A stretch of 64,000 nucleotides of DNA from Isoetes taiwanensis (GCA_021234155.1 JAJEKV010000405.1:1-64000), one strand, 5' to 3'; counted from the first letter of the stretch, positions 46,001 through 56,935 are shown. Notes: a model not told the origin generated them from the sequence alone. Numbers and translations: made by a program.

Positions 46001-46980
46001 AGCATGATGGTGCTTTGTGTTGTAATAAAAGAGCCCTCACACATGAGATGTTGAAGAGGAATTCAAGACCACTAAAGGAATGCACATGATGCAGCTTGTG
46101 TTTTGCAGAGTAGCACATTTTAAGTCGATTGTGACAATGAAGGAGATCATCCTTGCGGGTACACGATGGAGTTCGAAGTTTTACATGTTGTTTACATTGC
46201 ATGTTATTTTACATGATTCCTTTGCAGATATTTTTGGGAGATAGCTATCAATGAGGTTGATAGAAGTGATGATCATGATTGTAAGACATTAACGGGTTCC
46301 GAAAAGTTGCATTGTATCGTGACTGCATTCCAATGACCCTACTCAAAGTTGCTCATATGGGATTTGCTTCCTCAGAATCATCACAAGGCGTGAAAGTTTG
46401 GGAAGTGCATAAACAAAAGCGAGAATAGGATCTTGGGTTTATTCGAACTAATTCAGTCTTTGAAGACGAAATTTGGAAACATTAAGGTGGTCCTATCTAT
46501 GAAGGGGATCATGAATGGGTTTCGATGTAGTTGATGTTGGGGATAATTTTGCGGTACCATCCGAGGCCAACAACAAGGAACAGTAGACTTCTACATCATC
46601 AAATGCACTAAGCCTAAACACATTGTAGAGAGGGCCTTTAAAGATGCATGGGGTGCTAAATTTGCTAGAAGAGAAGTGGTCCTCTCGGGTAAGTATTATA
46701 AGTTTTTAGGATGTAGTGAATTTGAATTGTTTGAAGATGCACCAGAGTGCAATGCATACAACCACTTGGTCATGTCGTGTTGCTTTGATATGGTGGTCGT
46801 GAAGTGAAAACATATACAAACTTCCAAAGGATGTTCATGATCATCTTTTAGATCGAGTTTTGGAGCACAAGAGTAGTCTTTATGCGTATAGCTTAGTAGA
46901 TGAGGATGAGCACGCACCGAAGTTCTTCAATGAGAAATGGAACCAAATGAATTCTTTACTATCATACAAGCATTGCTAGT
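43005..46980 (+). pseudogene. Transposase-like gene, D / CDG..QFK / EHDG family
   Basis: A multi-part plus-strand coding trace. N-terminal pieces: MAEWREAFVHRVQES (from about 43009); 44221-44455 with SAVRRRVDAELGEGPWSMFK and NKIRCDKLSYDETKLVVDF. A cysteine cluster CTCNCDVCGIGPICEC (44755-44802) and CLLLKCKACGKTKC (about 44900-44940) looks zinc-binding. Core: IDFA, shifted one base, then ENYTFKIQQEIQSLHWRND (45548-45604); ISDDREHDV (45695-45721); NHVMWCDGCSHQFKGARMF (45787-45843); and, after an intron-like gap, CEHDGALCCNKRAL (46007-46048). C-terminal: DFYIIKCTKPKHIVERAF and WGAKFARREVVLSGKYYKFL (46585-46710), with stop near 46978 and AATAAA at 47022. I recall the ENY..F..Q.E.QS.HW / SDG..QFK / HGK..DG.G..K layout from uncharacterised animal and lower-plant proteins. 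Spaced acidic residues suggest a DDE-type nuclease; this is inference. Several frameshifts and at least one stop (45656) disable it. Confidence 0.65.
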
Positions 46981-47021
46981 GCTAACCAAATTGTATTCAA
47001 TTGTAACATTCATATTCAAGT

Positions 47022-47027
47022 AATAAA
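47022..47027 (+). terminator. Possible poly(A) signal
   Basis: AATAAA about 42 bases after the stop of the transposase-like gene, in AT-rich sequence. Confidence 0.4.
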
Positions 47028-47795
47028 GAAAAGTTTCATTCTTTTTTGCTATTGGGTAATCTAGTTTGAATAGTAAGAACTAGTTGCATGTTTATTTTGA
47101 AATGTAAGATTTGGTTGCGCATCCCGGTAATCCCTCAATTGAGTTGGTGTAGGACCTCCAGGTTGCACATGGCAACCAATCTATACCTTGATCTTGCAAG
47201 AATGAAGCTCTGTTATTACAGTTTGCAATCGATTTCCCAATTTTAAAATGACCGTGGTACTTCAAATGCCAAATGCTAGCAGTGCCTTAATGTATTTCGT
47301 GTTGAATCCAGCTGGTTTATATGCTTGAGAGATGTACTTAAGTAGATATAAAACTTTCTCTCAAGTCGATGCACTTAGCTATTTCAAAAGATCGCCATTG
47401 ACCAGTCAAAATTGGTCAATGACCCGGCAAAGGAGCTAAGATTTGCAAATGAGTGTTCAAAGTTTCTTTAGTAGTATAATCACTTGGAATTGTCTCGATG
47501 ATCTTTAAGATTGTGTGCAAGCCATAAACCATGGGAAAGGGCAAATAGAATTTGAGTTTGTATGCATGTTTGAATTGTATTGCGTAATACTGCGTGGTAT
47601 TGCGTAATATCAATTGAATTGTTTGAATATCATTTGAATTGTTTTAATTCTTCCGTGGTATTGCGTAATATCGTTTGAATTGTAAGAATTGGTTCCGGGT
47701 ACAAAACACTTTGCATAAACAAGAGAACTGAACCAATGAAGAAAAAAAATATACAAAATTTTTAAAGAAGCACAAAGTTCATATATTCAAGTGGG
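47028..47795. other. Spacer between convergent transposon genes
   Basis: AT-rich. The motif GTGGTATTGCGTAATATC recurs at about 47594-47612 and 47653-47671, next to TTTGAATTG repeats. No coding signal. Confidence 0.4.
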
Positions 47796-48793
47796 CTAGT
47801 TACTGGTTTTAGGACTTGTGACTTCCGATCTTGCTTTCTTGTTTCTTGCCCTAAGAATCTTCTTCTTGCCTTTCCTCTTAGCAACAAAATCTTTGGAAAT
47901 AGGTTTGTCATACTCGGTTATATGAGTTGGAATCCTCACCCATGTCTTTACCTTTTCCTTTCACCTTTGTGACCTTTGTCACCTTCACATCTTCATCAGA
48001 AGACTCTTCATACTCCTCGGTTACTTCATCTTCATCTGCTTTAAAGTAACCAAGTTCTTGCTCAAGCTTGTCAGTTGAAGCTTTAGGGTTCTGTTGGCTC
48101 CGAATACGGACATGGACTTGAACTCTCCCCCCACCGGGAAGGTTAGGGTTAAGTGCAAGTAGCATCAGCACATTGCACTGCACCTACCTTCTTCAACAAA
48201 GCTGCCTTTTTTCCTTTAATTTCTTCTTCAGCTTTCTTTTGCATGTCTGACAAGCTTCTAATGTGATTGATAATCACATTGAGGTTAGCTTCAAAACAAT
48301 TTACTTCATGATCTTTACTCTTATGAACTCTGAGAAAACTGCGGGAGTCTCTGGCCGCTAAAGATGCCCAATTTACCTTGTAATTTTTGGGGTCTCTGCC
48401 ATACAAATGCTCTTGCAAAACGAGTCCTCACTTCATTGTTGGTAGGGCCATTCTGGTATACTTTTCAAGGAGTTCATTGAACTTCTCGCTCAAATGAGCT
48501 TGATTTCCTTGATGTTGATCTTCCGGACCTCAAAGGAACTTCAAAACCGATAAAAATTCAGCATTTGATACTTCTTTTGCCTTGATTTGGCTTGGCTTTC
48601 TTCCGGACGACTCCACTTTCCTAAACTCGGCAAATTCATTGTGTTCTTCTTGGCGGCTTCAAATTGAAATATAATAAAACAAAGTAAAACCACTTACATT
48701 TGAGTACTTTGCGTTATAAATTTTGTCAAGCACAAACATTTTTAAAAAAAAGATAGCAAAAATGTGATACCTCTGGCGCTCGGGAGAACTCAT
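47796..48793 (-). pseudogene. Second transposon gene, acidic then lysine-rich, unknown family
   Basis: A minus-strand gene convergent to the transposase-like gene. It starts MSSPERQR (ATG at 48793) with a GT donor directly after; an intron-like gap runs to about 48662. Exon pieces: NTMNLPSLGKWSRPEESQAK and RQKKYQMLNFYRF; then FNELLEKYTRMALP, QEHLYGRDPKNYKVNWASLA, FEANLNVIINHIRSLSDMQK and KKAEEEIKGKKAALLKK (coiled-coil-like). The C-terminal part has an acidic tract (FKADEDEVTEEYEESSDEDV), KVTKVKGKGK, and a strongly basic end FVAKRKGKKKILRARNKKAR before a stop at 47796-47798. One frameshift near 47935 and stops near 48550 disable it. Acidic plus nuclear-localisation-like basic stretches suggest a DNA- or chromatin-interacting accessory protein, by inference. 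I do not recognise the family. Confidence 0.45.
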
Positions 48794-49065
48794 GGTATAG
48801 TTGCAAAAGAGCTGCCGGAATTGCAAAGGAAGAAAAACAGAGTACAAATACACAAAGCTTGGGAGATAAGTTTGTTCAAGAGCTCAATGCAAGGTAAGGT
48901 GGTCGGAAAAATTCTATGATGATGGGCCGAGTATAACCGGGTTTGAATTGAAGCCGCGAACACGTCGCCAAATCATTACTTCAAACACGCCACGAGGCCC
49001 ATCATGAGCCGTCCCGAGCCCATCCGTGCTCGTTAATTTAGGTGCTGGTAAGGTGCTATAACTTC

Positions 49066-49098
49066 AAAAAGTTGGGTAGGTTAAGCAAAAAAGCACCC
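49066..49098 (-). repeat. Right terminal inverted repeat
   Basis: Read on the minus strand: GGGTGC, six T, GCTT, AACCTACC and CAACTTTTT. The outer five and inner nine bases are identical to the left terminus. Confidence 0.85.
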
Positions 49099-49752
49099 GC
49101 AAATATTGTGGAGAAGCATGAGGAGGGATATTTATATCATTTTGAGTGGAACCTATGGACTTGAAGGAGTATTAAAGTCCTTCTGAAAATATTTTCAATG
49201 GTTGATATTTGGATGATGTGTCATGAATCTAGAGGAGCATGGTAGTTGCAAGGAGTTTAGATGGCCTAGATTTGATCATGAGTTGGCAAATCTAGTGAAC
49301 TTATGGTAGTTAGAATTTGGATCTAAGGTTGTGATTTGCCTAGATCTAATGGCTAGGATCAAGTGGAGTTTTCTATAAATTAACTAAAATTCGTGTAGAA
49401 GGAAGGCCCAATTTTGGAAGATAGCATCTAGGCAAAGTTCTTGAAGTTGTGAGTATCTTTCTTGATTAGTTGGATTATTATGTTGAAGTGTGATATTTTG
49501 AATACGATTATGTGATTCTCTCATGTGTTATCTCTATTTCTCTAATCTCAAATGAAGTTTATGAAATGATGCAAGAATTTATGATGGTATGAATTATGTT
49601 GGTGATGATAATGCCAGTAGAGGAAGGCTTAGCCTATCTCATATACCTTGAGATTTGCTTAAGTTCTTGTAGTTACCTCTTGGTTTTCAGTTTGCCTTGG
49701 TTGTATTGACAATGCTAACATGTTTTGGGGGGCATTGTGAGAAAGCAACACT
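49099..49752 (+). mobile_element. LTR-like repeat, right piece (split by transposon)
   Basis: Continues the repeat interrupted at 42685. 49099-49560 and onward match 61833-62382 closely (for example GGAGCATGGTAGTTGCAAGG, GTTTAGATGGCCTAGATTTG). It ends GGGGGGCATTGTGAGAAAGCAACA, like the copy at 38.9 kb. Joined, the repeat is about 0.7 kb. TG...CA-like ends suggest a solo LTR; no retroelement genes are linked to it here. Confidence 0.7.
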
Positions 49753-49906
49753 TTGCTGATATAATCTCATATATTTTAGATCACGATGGTGGTTGTATCA
49801 AGTTATGAAGTTATGATGCAATCTGTAACTTTAGAATATCATTTGAATATGTTCAAGGAAGGGTGGCTTATCAATGGTGTCTATCTGAAGTTTTTGTATA
49901 TAGGAA

Positions 49907-49998
49907 TGCCACGTGTAGCAAATTCCGGCCTAGAAAATTGGCCGACGTGCGGACGCACGGAGACCAATTTTCTGCCTGGAATTTGCGATACGTGGACA
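49907..49998. repeat. Long 92-nt hairpin
   Basis: Arms 49907-49941 and 49964-49998 pair well (GCAAATTCC.GGC..AGAAAATTGG). The apparent 22-base loop itself folds (CGTGCG-GA-CGCACG), so the structure is one nearly continuous stem. It could be a small foldback element or a small-RNA precursor-like hairpin. Confidence 0.8.
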
Positions 49999-52513
49999 TT
50001 AATGTAATGTGAAATTTAGGGTGGAGTATTTTCTGTGCCACGTCACAATTTTACTGTTCACAATTTTGCTGGCCGAGCTCCGGGTATGGCGCCATCGTGA
50101 CGCCAGAGCTCTACGTGTCGTCAATCCGACCATTGTTTACGTTTTCTGAAGCGCCTTGATGTGATTTTGAAGAAGAGCGCCTGAGATTATCATAGTTTTT
50201 GAAGGGTCTTTGTTTTCTTGTGTCTTTCTGGAGATTTTCGTGGCTTTTTCAACTGAAAGGCCTTATTTGAATAAGAATCTTTTATTCTTGCACTAGATTT
50301 TCGTATTCTTGTTCTGTCCCTTTTCTTTTTATTATTCTTTCAGCAATTACAGCTTCAACTTCGACACTTAGAGTCCTAGGACGAGTCTGACGACTTGTAG
50401 GAGGAATTTCTGGATCTGGATTCTAATCTTGGTAAGTATTTTTCTTGCATGTTTTTTATTAAATTTTTTAGTGCCTAATGTGATTTATTTGTTGCATGCA
50501 GAGTCTGAAGTATATCAATAGTGTGTAGTAGTAGTAGTAGTATTGTCATTCTTGTTTTATTTTTTGGAAGTATGATTGGAAGTCTGGAGTATACAGGAAT
50601 GCCAGATGTTCCGAGATTCATTGTTTTGTCTGATATTACCAATGATTAGAATAAGGATGGCTGTGACACGGGCAGATTGGGAGAAAGAAAAATATGGATT
50701 TTGCTATGAATCTGGTTTTGAATGTAATGTTTCTGCTATGAATCTAGTTTCGAATGTAATGTTTCCGCTATGTTCAATGTACCTGAACAAATGAAGAGTT
50801 CAATGCAAAGGATGTGGAATTTTGTCTAATATTTCATTGAATGAATTGTCTCTAATATGTGATTGAATGTTATAACTGTATTTGAATAATATGGGATTGA
50901 AATGATTGAAAACATACCTTCAAAATGACCTTCAAGAATCACTGATTTTTGGGAAATGGCCTGCAAGAATCACTGATTCTTTGAAAGAATCTGTGCCACA
51001 TGGCACACAAAGGTTGATAGATGGGGCAAAAAATGCCCCACCCAAATTTTACATCAAAGAGAAACAAGGTGGTCATATTTGGAAAAATCTGTTGAATCTG
51101 GAGCCAACCTATTGCAGAGGTATGGATTTAAATTTCAAGCGAATAAGAAGTACTTGTAGATAAAAGCAAGCTGTTTTTATTTACCTGGCCAGTAAGGTTG
51201 AACCAAAAATTGCTTGATGATTTACTCATTTTTGCCGCCATGAAATAAGGAGAAAGAAATAATACAAAAACTTTGGTGCTCTTACATCTGCCAAAACAGG
51301 CTCCAACATTACATTTACAATGCTTTTATCTAATAGAATGCTTGGGCATGCTCTTAACAAACAAAATTTGTCTCGTGTCTACTGCTTGCCATGAGCGGCT
51401 ACTACCAATGTCCTTTGCCTAAAACTGTCTGATGATATCTCAATGTTTCATCTGTCTGTAATGCCATTAGAATTTGCAAAAAAGAGAAGAAAATAATTTG
51501 CTAAGTCTTGCTTACGATCCTGTCAGATGTTCCGAAACCTAACAGGCTCTATTGCCGTCCTAACCATCTGCCATAGCCACTTTTTGCCCATCCATTATGC
51601 CTTCTCCTCATACAACAATACCCTACTCAACAATATTATGAAACATCATACACATCTGATGGCAGTGCATATCATAATTGGGATGTTTTTTGCACGCAGT
51701 AGTTGATTTAGAACAAAATTAACAGTAGTAACAAAGTTTTTCTTTTGTTGATGCCCATCATGATACCACATCCCTTTATAATCAGTATGACATTCTGCAG
51801 TTGTATTTCCAATGTCTCTGGGCTGAATAGAAGTGCCGAGAGTCGCCAAGTTGATTGTTGTCAAAGTGCCGAAGATGATGTTGAAGAAGCGTAACATAGT
51901 TTAGGCGATGGATATGACATCGCTTCTTATGGCACCCTGCCGAATGGTGCACCTATGCCTGCAAAATGAACACGTAAAGGTCAATAGCATGCAATTTCAT
52001 TGTGTTTCAAACTGCCATTATAAACCATAATGGTCTAGTCTTTTCTTAGATTTGAAAGTTATAACTTTTTTGAAGTTTTGAAACAATACAAGTTTTTCCA
52101 GTTTAAGTGCAGTAACAATACAAGGAATTTACATATAAACTTCAATAGTAATACAAGTTTTTCAAAAAACTAATTTCCATTGCATTCAAAAGTTCTAAAG
52201 TACAAGAGATTTGAGATCAATGATCTTCATTCCAAAAATCAAAATAAAAAAGGGATTAAGTGTTCAATATTTTTTCTTCAGACCTTCGAGCACAATATTC
52301 ATATCTTTTAGATCAGCACAGTCGATGAAGAAGTTGTTGATAGTTCCACCAACAAATGACTACAAGAAAAACTACAAGAAAAACTTAAGCAATGTTTAGA
52401 AGCCGACACCATAATTAAAAAAGCACCGGTGACGCCATGATTAAGCACTTGATAAACCTCTAAACGGTAACCTGCAAGAAAAAAACAGAACAATGTTAGA
52501 ATTTGAAAAAATT
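49999..52513. other. No recognisable gene; minor repeats
   Basis: A (TAG)5 run lies at about 50527-50542. A 34-bp unit (TGCTATGAATCT(G/A)GTTT(T/C)GAATGTAATGT) is duplicated in tandem at about 50702-50768, and a CAAGAATCACTGATT motif is duplicated at 50933 and 50963. A minus-strand open frame at 51897-51646 (NIIFGTLTTINLATLGTSIQ, DYKGMWYHDGHQQKK) is exon-like but unassigned. Confidence 0.4.
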
Positions 52514-52756
52514 AGCTTTGACACTTTTAAAAACATTTTAAGAAAAGTTTTAGTTTGAAATTTATGAAATTCTAAAGATAATATTTTAATTATAACTATG
52601 AATAATTGAAAATATATTAAAAATTAATCAATAATAAACTTTTCAAAAAAAAAAAAAAAAAAACGTTATTAAAGCATAAGTGTAACCATTTAATTAATTT
52701 CAATTTTAAAATTTTCTTTTAAGTATTTTGAAAAATAACATTTAATTATTCAGGGC
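52514..52756. repeat. Dispersed direct repeat, copy 1
   Basis: About 243 bp from AGCTTTGACACTTTTAAAAA to TTTAATTATTCAGGGC. It matches 53581-53817 at high identity, apart from the length of an internal A-run. Confidence 0.9.
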
Positions 52757-53580
52757 AGATTCAGCTTTAGTAGTACTTCTCGTTCAAATAAATGGCAACC
52801 AATCTAAAAATAGATGTGAATTAGTATAACATGTTAATGTAACAAAATTATCATAAAATGAGTAAAAGTTATTACCATGAGATGGTTTGCGGCATCAATT
52901 AACATGGCCATTAGGTTTCTCGCTCAGACCATTCGTCCATGGTCTTGGGCCAAGTCACGAACGATGGATCCCTCCAATAAATTCTGTAGAACGTACCTCC
53001 TACTAACCCAAGTCTAGCAATGTTAATGATCACTACATTCTCTTTGATCCCTTCTACAATCTTGGTTAAAACCTCCTTCCCAAATGCCCATGCTAACTTA
53101 GCAATGGGGATTTGGGATACCATGACTTTGGCTTTTAGTTTTGAGTGAATAAGTACGCGGATACTACGACAAGGACAGTACCATCATCTGACACATATGA
53201 CACATCAAACATGAATAAAATGCACATATGACATATTCAACAAAACTTGAACTTATTCAGATTTAAAAGATAGCACTTTAAGGATGCCATTATAAGAATA
53301 TATGTATTGTTTAAATCTTTTTGATTATTGTATTATTTATAATTTTTAATTATATAAATTTATCCTTAAATTAAAACCTTAACAGTTATCAAAGCATAAA
53401 ATTGCTTTTCAGACTAATTTACACTTGAATCTATTTAAAATTAGATATTTCAAGAACATAAAATTTCAATTTTCAGTGATTTAACAAATTTAATGTTAAC
53501 AATCATGATAATTTCTAAACGAAATGTGATGGTTTGATAAACGATGACTTAAAATTATTATAAGAATTTTACAACTTACA
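52757..53580. other. Spacer between direct repeats; unassigned frame
   Basis: A minus-strand open frame at 53123-52911 (MVSQIPIAKLAWAFGKEVLT, NVVIINIARLGLVGGTFYRI) is the only protein-like stretch. No family recognised. Confidence 0.3.
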
Positions 53581-53817
53581 AGCTTTGACACTTTTAAAAA
53601 CACTTTAAGAAAAGTTTTAGTTTGAAATTTATTAAATTATAAAGTTAATGTTTTAAGTATAACTATGAATAATTGAAAATACATTGAAAATTAATCAATA
53701 ATAAACTTTTCAAAAAAAAAAAAAAAGTTATTAAAGCATAAGTGTAACTATTTAATTAATTTCATTTTAAAATTTTCTTTTAAGTATTTTGAAAAATAAC
53801 ATTTAATTATTCAGGGC
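53581..53817. repeat. Dispersed direct repeat, copy 2
   Basis: Second copy of the 52514-52756 repeat in the same orientation, 1.07 kb away. The two could be ends of a small non-autonomous LTR-type element or a local duplication. Confidence 0.9.
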
Positions 53818-54418
53818 CTTTCTTACATGAAAATTTAATTGTAAATAGATTAAAGTGAAAGCAATTAAATACTTTAGTAACGATCAAATTTCTTATTAAA
53901 AGATAATTAAGACAAATTATTAAAATCAATAAGAATTAAAATATATATAATCTTATCAAGGGATTCTTAAAATATGCAACCCTGCTACTAATCCACTACA
54001 TTTCTGCCTTTATATGATTCCATACACTCCCTATAGTTCAGGCCAGTCGTGTGGACAAGCTTCTAATCCAACGCCTAAGACCATTTCTACAAGAGCAATA
54101 AAGTTCGTACCTTTGGCTTGAAAAACCCACAGCCCCTTTTTCCACAATGCATGGGGCTACATCTATGCACCGGAACAGATCAAACTACGATATGAGAAGA
54201 AACCCATAATTCTTGGGAAGACTCTTATAGCAAAACAAACTACAACATTGGCCGAAGTGAAGTGGCTTTCTTATTGAGCGTTCAAAAACAAGGTACAATA
54301 GTATAGTAGTAGAAATGATTGGCTAAAAATATAAAGCCAAATAAACCCCGGAACTAGACAATCACCAAGAGTTTTAATAAGAAAGAGATAAGCCACAAAG
54401 AAACTCAGAGTCAGCGAT

Positions 54419-54478
54419 TTATCAACTGGAATAAAAACCCCGCCCTTTCGGGTTTTCGAGGAAAACCATGGAGATAAA
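54419..54478 (-). repeat. Palindromic hairpin (copy 2 of 3)
   Basis: TTATCAACTGGAATAAAAAC, then CCCGCCCTTTCGGGTTTTCG and AGGAAAACC. The inner stem is GGTTTTC-GAG-GAAAACC, and the outer TTATC pairs with GATAA. On the minus strand it matches the hairpin after the LINE at 19840-19909. Confidence 0.7.
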
Positions 54479-54559
54479 TAACGGACTAAGAGCAATGCAA
54501 GCGCATCATCCATCCAACATTTGACAATAATCTTTGCGCGCCCATCGTCTCACACGTGT

Positions 54560-55330
54560 AAACTCTCAATGACCATGGGACTTGATAGAATGAAGAAGTA
54601 AGAAATAATATCGAAACAATACTTCTATAGTCGTAAGGACAAGGTTCCAATTTGAATGCGGCTTGAATTAGATCATGATAGCTTGATAAAATAAGAAGCA
54701 AGAAGCAATGTTGAAAATTCGTCCATAGTCGTGAAGCCACGGCCCAGCTCCAATGCAGCTTGAGTTAGATCTAAGGGAATAAAAAACTTTTATAATGAAA
54801 CACGTTAAGAAATCATTAGTCATGTCAAAATCCAAAAAACAAGCATATACAGACCATATTGAGTTCAATATAAATAAGAAATAAGCAAACCACCCATATA
54901 AAATGAGCACAAGCCAAGAAACAAAAGACCACAATTTAATAGAGTGCAAAAGCAAGAAAAATGTCATGAAGCCACGTTCCAATTTGAATGCGGCTTGAAT
55001 TATCTCTAAAAGAACAAAAAACTTGAAAATGAAACATGATAAGGAACTGAATGAACTGTCAATCATGCCAAAATCAACAAACAAGCATATACAAGAACGA
55101 ATCGGGTAAGAAATCAGCAAACTACTTCTATAAAATGAGGATAAGCGACGGGACGGGGAAGAACATCCGCCTAGCCAGGAATAACATCTGCAAACTAGTG
55201 CGGGGAAGAACATCCATCCAATCAACACAATGAAGCAAATAGGACGGAGAAGAAAATTTGCATAGTCAGAAAATACCAAATGCAACTAAGGCAGGGAAGA
55301 ACATCCAACTATAAACTACAAATGAAGGAA
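54560..55330. repeat. Degenerate tandem repeats
   Basis: A block around GTTCCAATTTGAATGCGGCTTG(A)ATTA recurs at about 54644 and 54984, and a changed version (CAGCTCCAATGCAGCTTGAG) is at 54747. AACAAGCATATACA and (A)GCAAAC..C...TATAAAATGA(G) follow in each of the last two. From 55140 a shorter GGGGAAGAACATCC motif recurs at about 55157, 55202 and 55293. The long minus-strand open frame here (55285-54668) is explained by repeat composition, not by a gene. Confidence 0.7.
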
Positions 55331-56157
55331 AAATAGACAAGCAAGATGAGGAGAAACGCCAAACACAAATTTCAAGTACCTTGCAAAAGGGCATGGGAGG
55401 GTGGGAAAGTAGGAAGACAAAGCTCAAAAGAAGGAACGCTCAAGAGGAAGGCCGATGATGAAAACCTAGAATTGACGAAATATATAAGGACGTTCCAAAA
55501 AAGGCTCGTCTTCTCCAAGAATGATGGTTCTATGTTGTCATAGAACCATTGCAGAACCAAGTCATGTTTTTAGACTTTTCCTGGGATAAAAACCTGAGGG
55601 TACCTTCAAGACCAAACCGTTAAGTTAGGATTGGGTTAGGATTTTAACAATTGTTAGATTCACCTAACATTACAACAATAATGCTTACCATTTTGAAGAT
55701 TCGCTCCTCCAAACACTTGTTAATGATGCTAAACAAGGAAAAAGCAAGTTAAAACTTGCATGCAACAAGTTTTATCAACAACATGCAAGAAACTTCTCTA
55801 CAGACACCAAACTCCGTAATGAAGCAGCAGCAGAAGTTTAGAACACAGAGCCTGACAAGAAAGCAACAAGCGCCATAGCGGGAGATAAAAAAATCAGAAA
55901 ACATCTCAAGAAACTTCTCAAAACATCTCGAAACTTCGCTAAACTCTGTCAGTGAGTAACAACAGCAGATTAAAACCCAGCACCGGCCAAAAAAGCAATG
56001 AGCGCCATAGGTGAACTTAGAAAAACCAGAGCGCCATCGCCGGAGTTCGATGATAACGTGACAAGGGAAGCTGACTTCACGAAAAAAGGTTTTATACCTC
56101 CGCCATGTAACCGCACACGTGGCGGACGAAATTGCATGATGTTGACTTTTATGTCGG
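55331..56157. other. No recognisable gene
   Basis: Mixed AT-rich DNA; no family or clear repeat seen. Confidence 0.35.
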
Positions 56158-56236
56158 GTAATGGTCGAGAGTAGGCCATTTCGGCTTATAATGGCCTGGC
56201 GGCGGGCATCCGAAATGGCCTACTCTCGGCCATTAC
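56158..56236. repeat. 27-bp-arm inverted repeat
   Basis: Arms 56158-56184 and 56210-56236 match at 26 of 27 positions (GTAATGG[T/C]CGAGAGTAGGCC then ATTTCGG), with a 25-base loop. It is a near-perfect hairpin. Confidence 0.95.
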
Positions 56237-56665
56237 TCCCTCTAAAGAGGAGACTGATCCGCTATACCCTAACGACTCGATCACACGCAGAGGAGTGGAA
56301 AATAAGGGAAAGAAAAAAAGACGGTCATCGAAAAGGAAGGAAATAAAAGAAATTTTAAAGGATAAAGAATCATGAAAAAAATAAACTTTAATACCTTGGT
56401 AATAGTTCATTGGATAAATTGTGTGGCTATCGACCATTTGTTATCAAATCCATATTCTAGAATGGGACTCGCATGAAACCAACAAATCAGCCGACCTAGA
56501 CTTGCTTCTCATTCATCTCAGCAGATTTTCTACAATGGTGGATAGTGGGTAGCCGCACACATGCGAACTACCCATAAAAAATAAAGGGAAAATCCAATTA
56601 TATCATTTGGACCCCAACAAAATACAATGCTAATAGAGATCTGGCTGTAGTGTACTGCCAGAAAA

Positions 56666-56725
56666 CTTATCAAGGGATTAAAAAACCCCACCCTTCGGTT
56701 TTTCGAGGAAAACCCTAGTGATAAG
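56666..56725 (-). repeat. Palindromic hairpin (copy 3 of 3)
   Basis: Outer arms CTTATCA and TGATAAG. Inside are AAAAAACCCCACCCTTCGG and GGTTTTTCGAGGAAAACCC-type stems. Same family as 54419-54478 and 19840-19909. Confidence 0.75.
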
Positions 56726-56935
56726 CCTTCTCGGCAAGGGGCTTGGACAAATGGAAGGCATAAAAATCGCTCCCAAAACCAACCTAATGGAAAAGTCGAA
56801 AGCAGATGCCGCCGCTAACCCGCACTGCACATCACCAACAAAACAACAAGACAAAACAAACCTCCCGGTGGAGGGGTTGATTATGGCGTGCTACGCGATA
56901 AAAAATACAATAACAAAGAAGGGGAGGGTGGGTTC

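Larger units (their letters stand above)
42686..49098 (+). mobile_element. 6.4-kb DNA transposon, GGGTG termini, 4-bp target duplication
   Basis: The boundaries are defined by three independent signs. First, terminal inverted repeats of about 34 bp: left GGGTGTGT(T)n..AAGGTACTCAACTTTTT at 42686-42719, right complement GGGTGCTTTTTT...CAACTTTTT at 49098-49066. Second, a 4-bp direct duplication GCAA outside both ends. Third, an uninterrupted paralogous site at 61.8 kb. GC-richer subterminal regions follow each end (42730-42770 with a GGGTC-TTTG-GACCC hairpin; 48940-49050). Inside are a plus-strand transposase-like gene and a convergent minus-strand gene. Both are mutated, so this copy is probably immobile. 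Four-base duplications are known for the Sola superfamily among others; I cannot assign it without a search. Confidence 0.85.

Noticed and set aside
54668-55285. A 205-codon minus-strand open frame, one of the longest in the window
   Set aside because: It runs across degenerate tandem repeats, is dominated by F/L/S/Y/C typical of AT-rich shadow frames, and matches no family.
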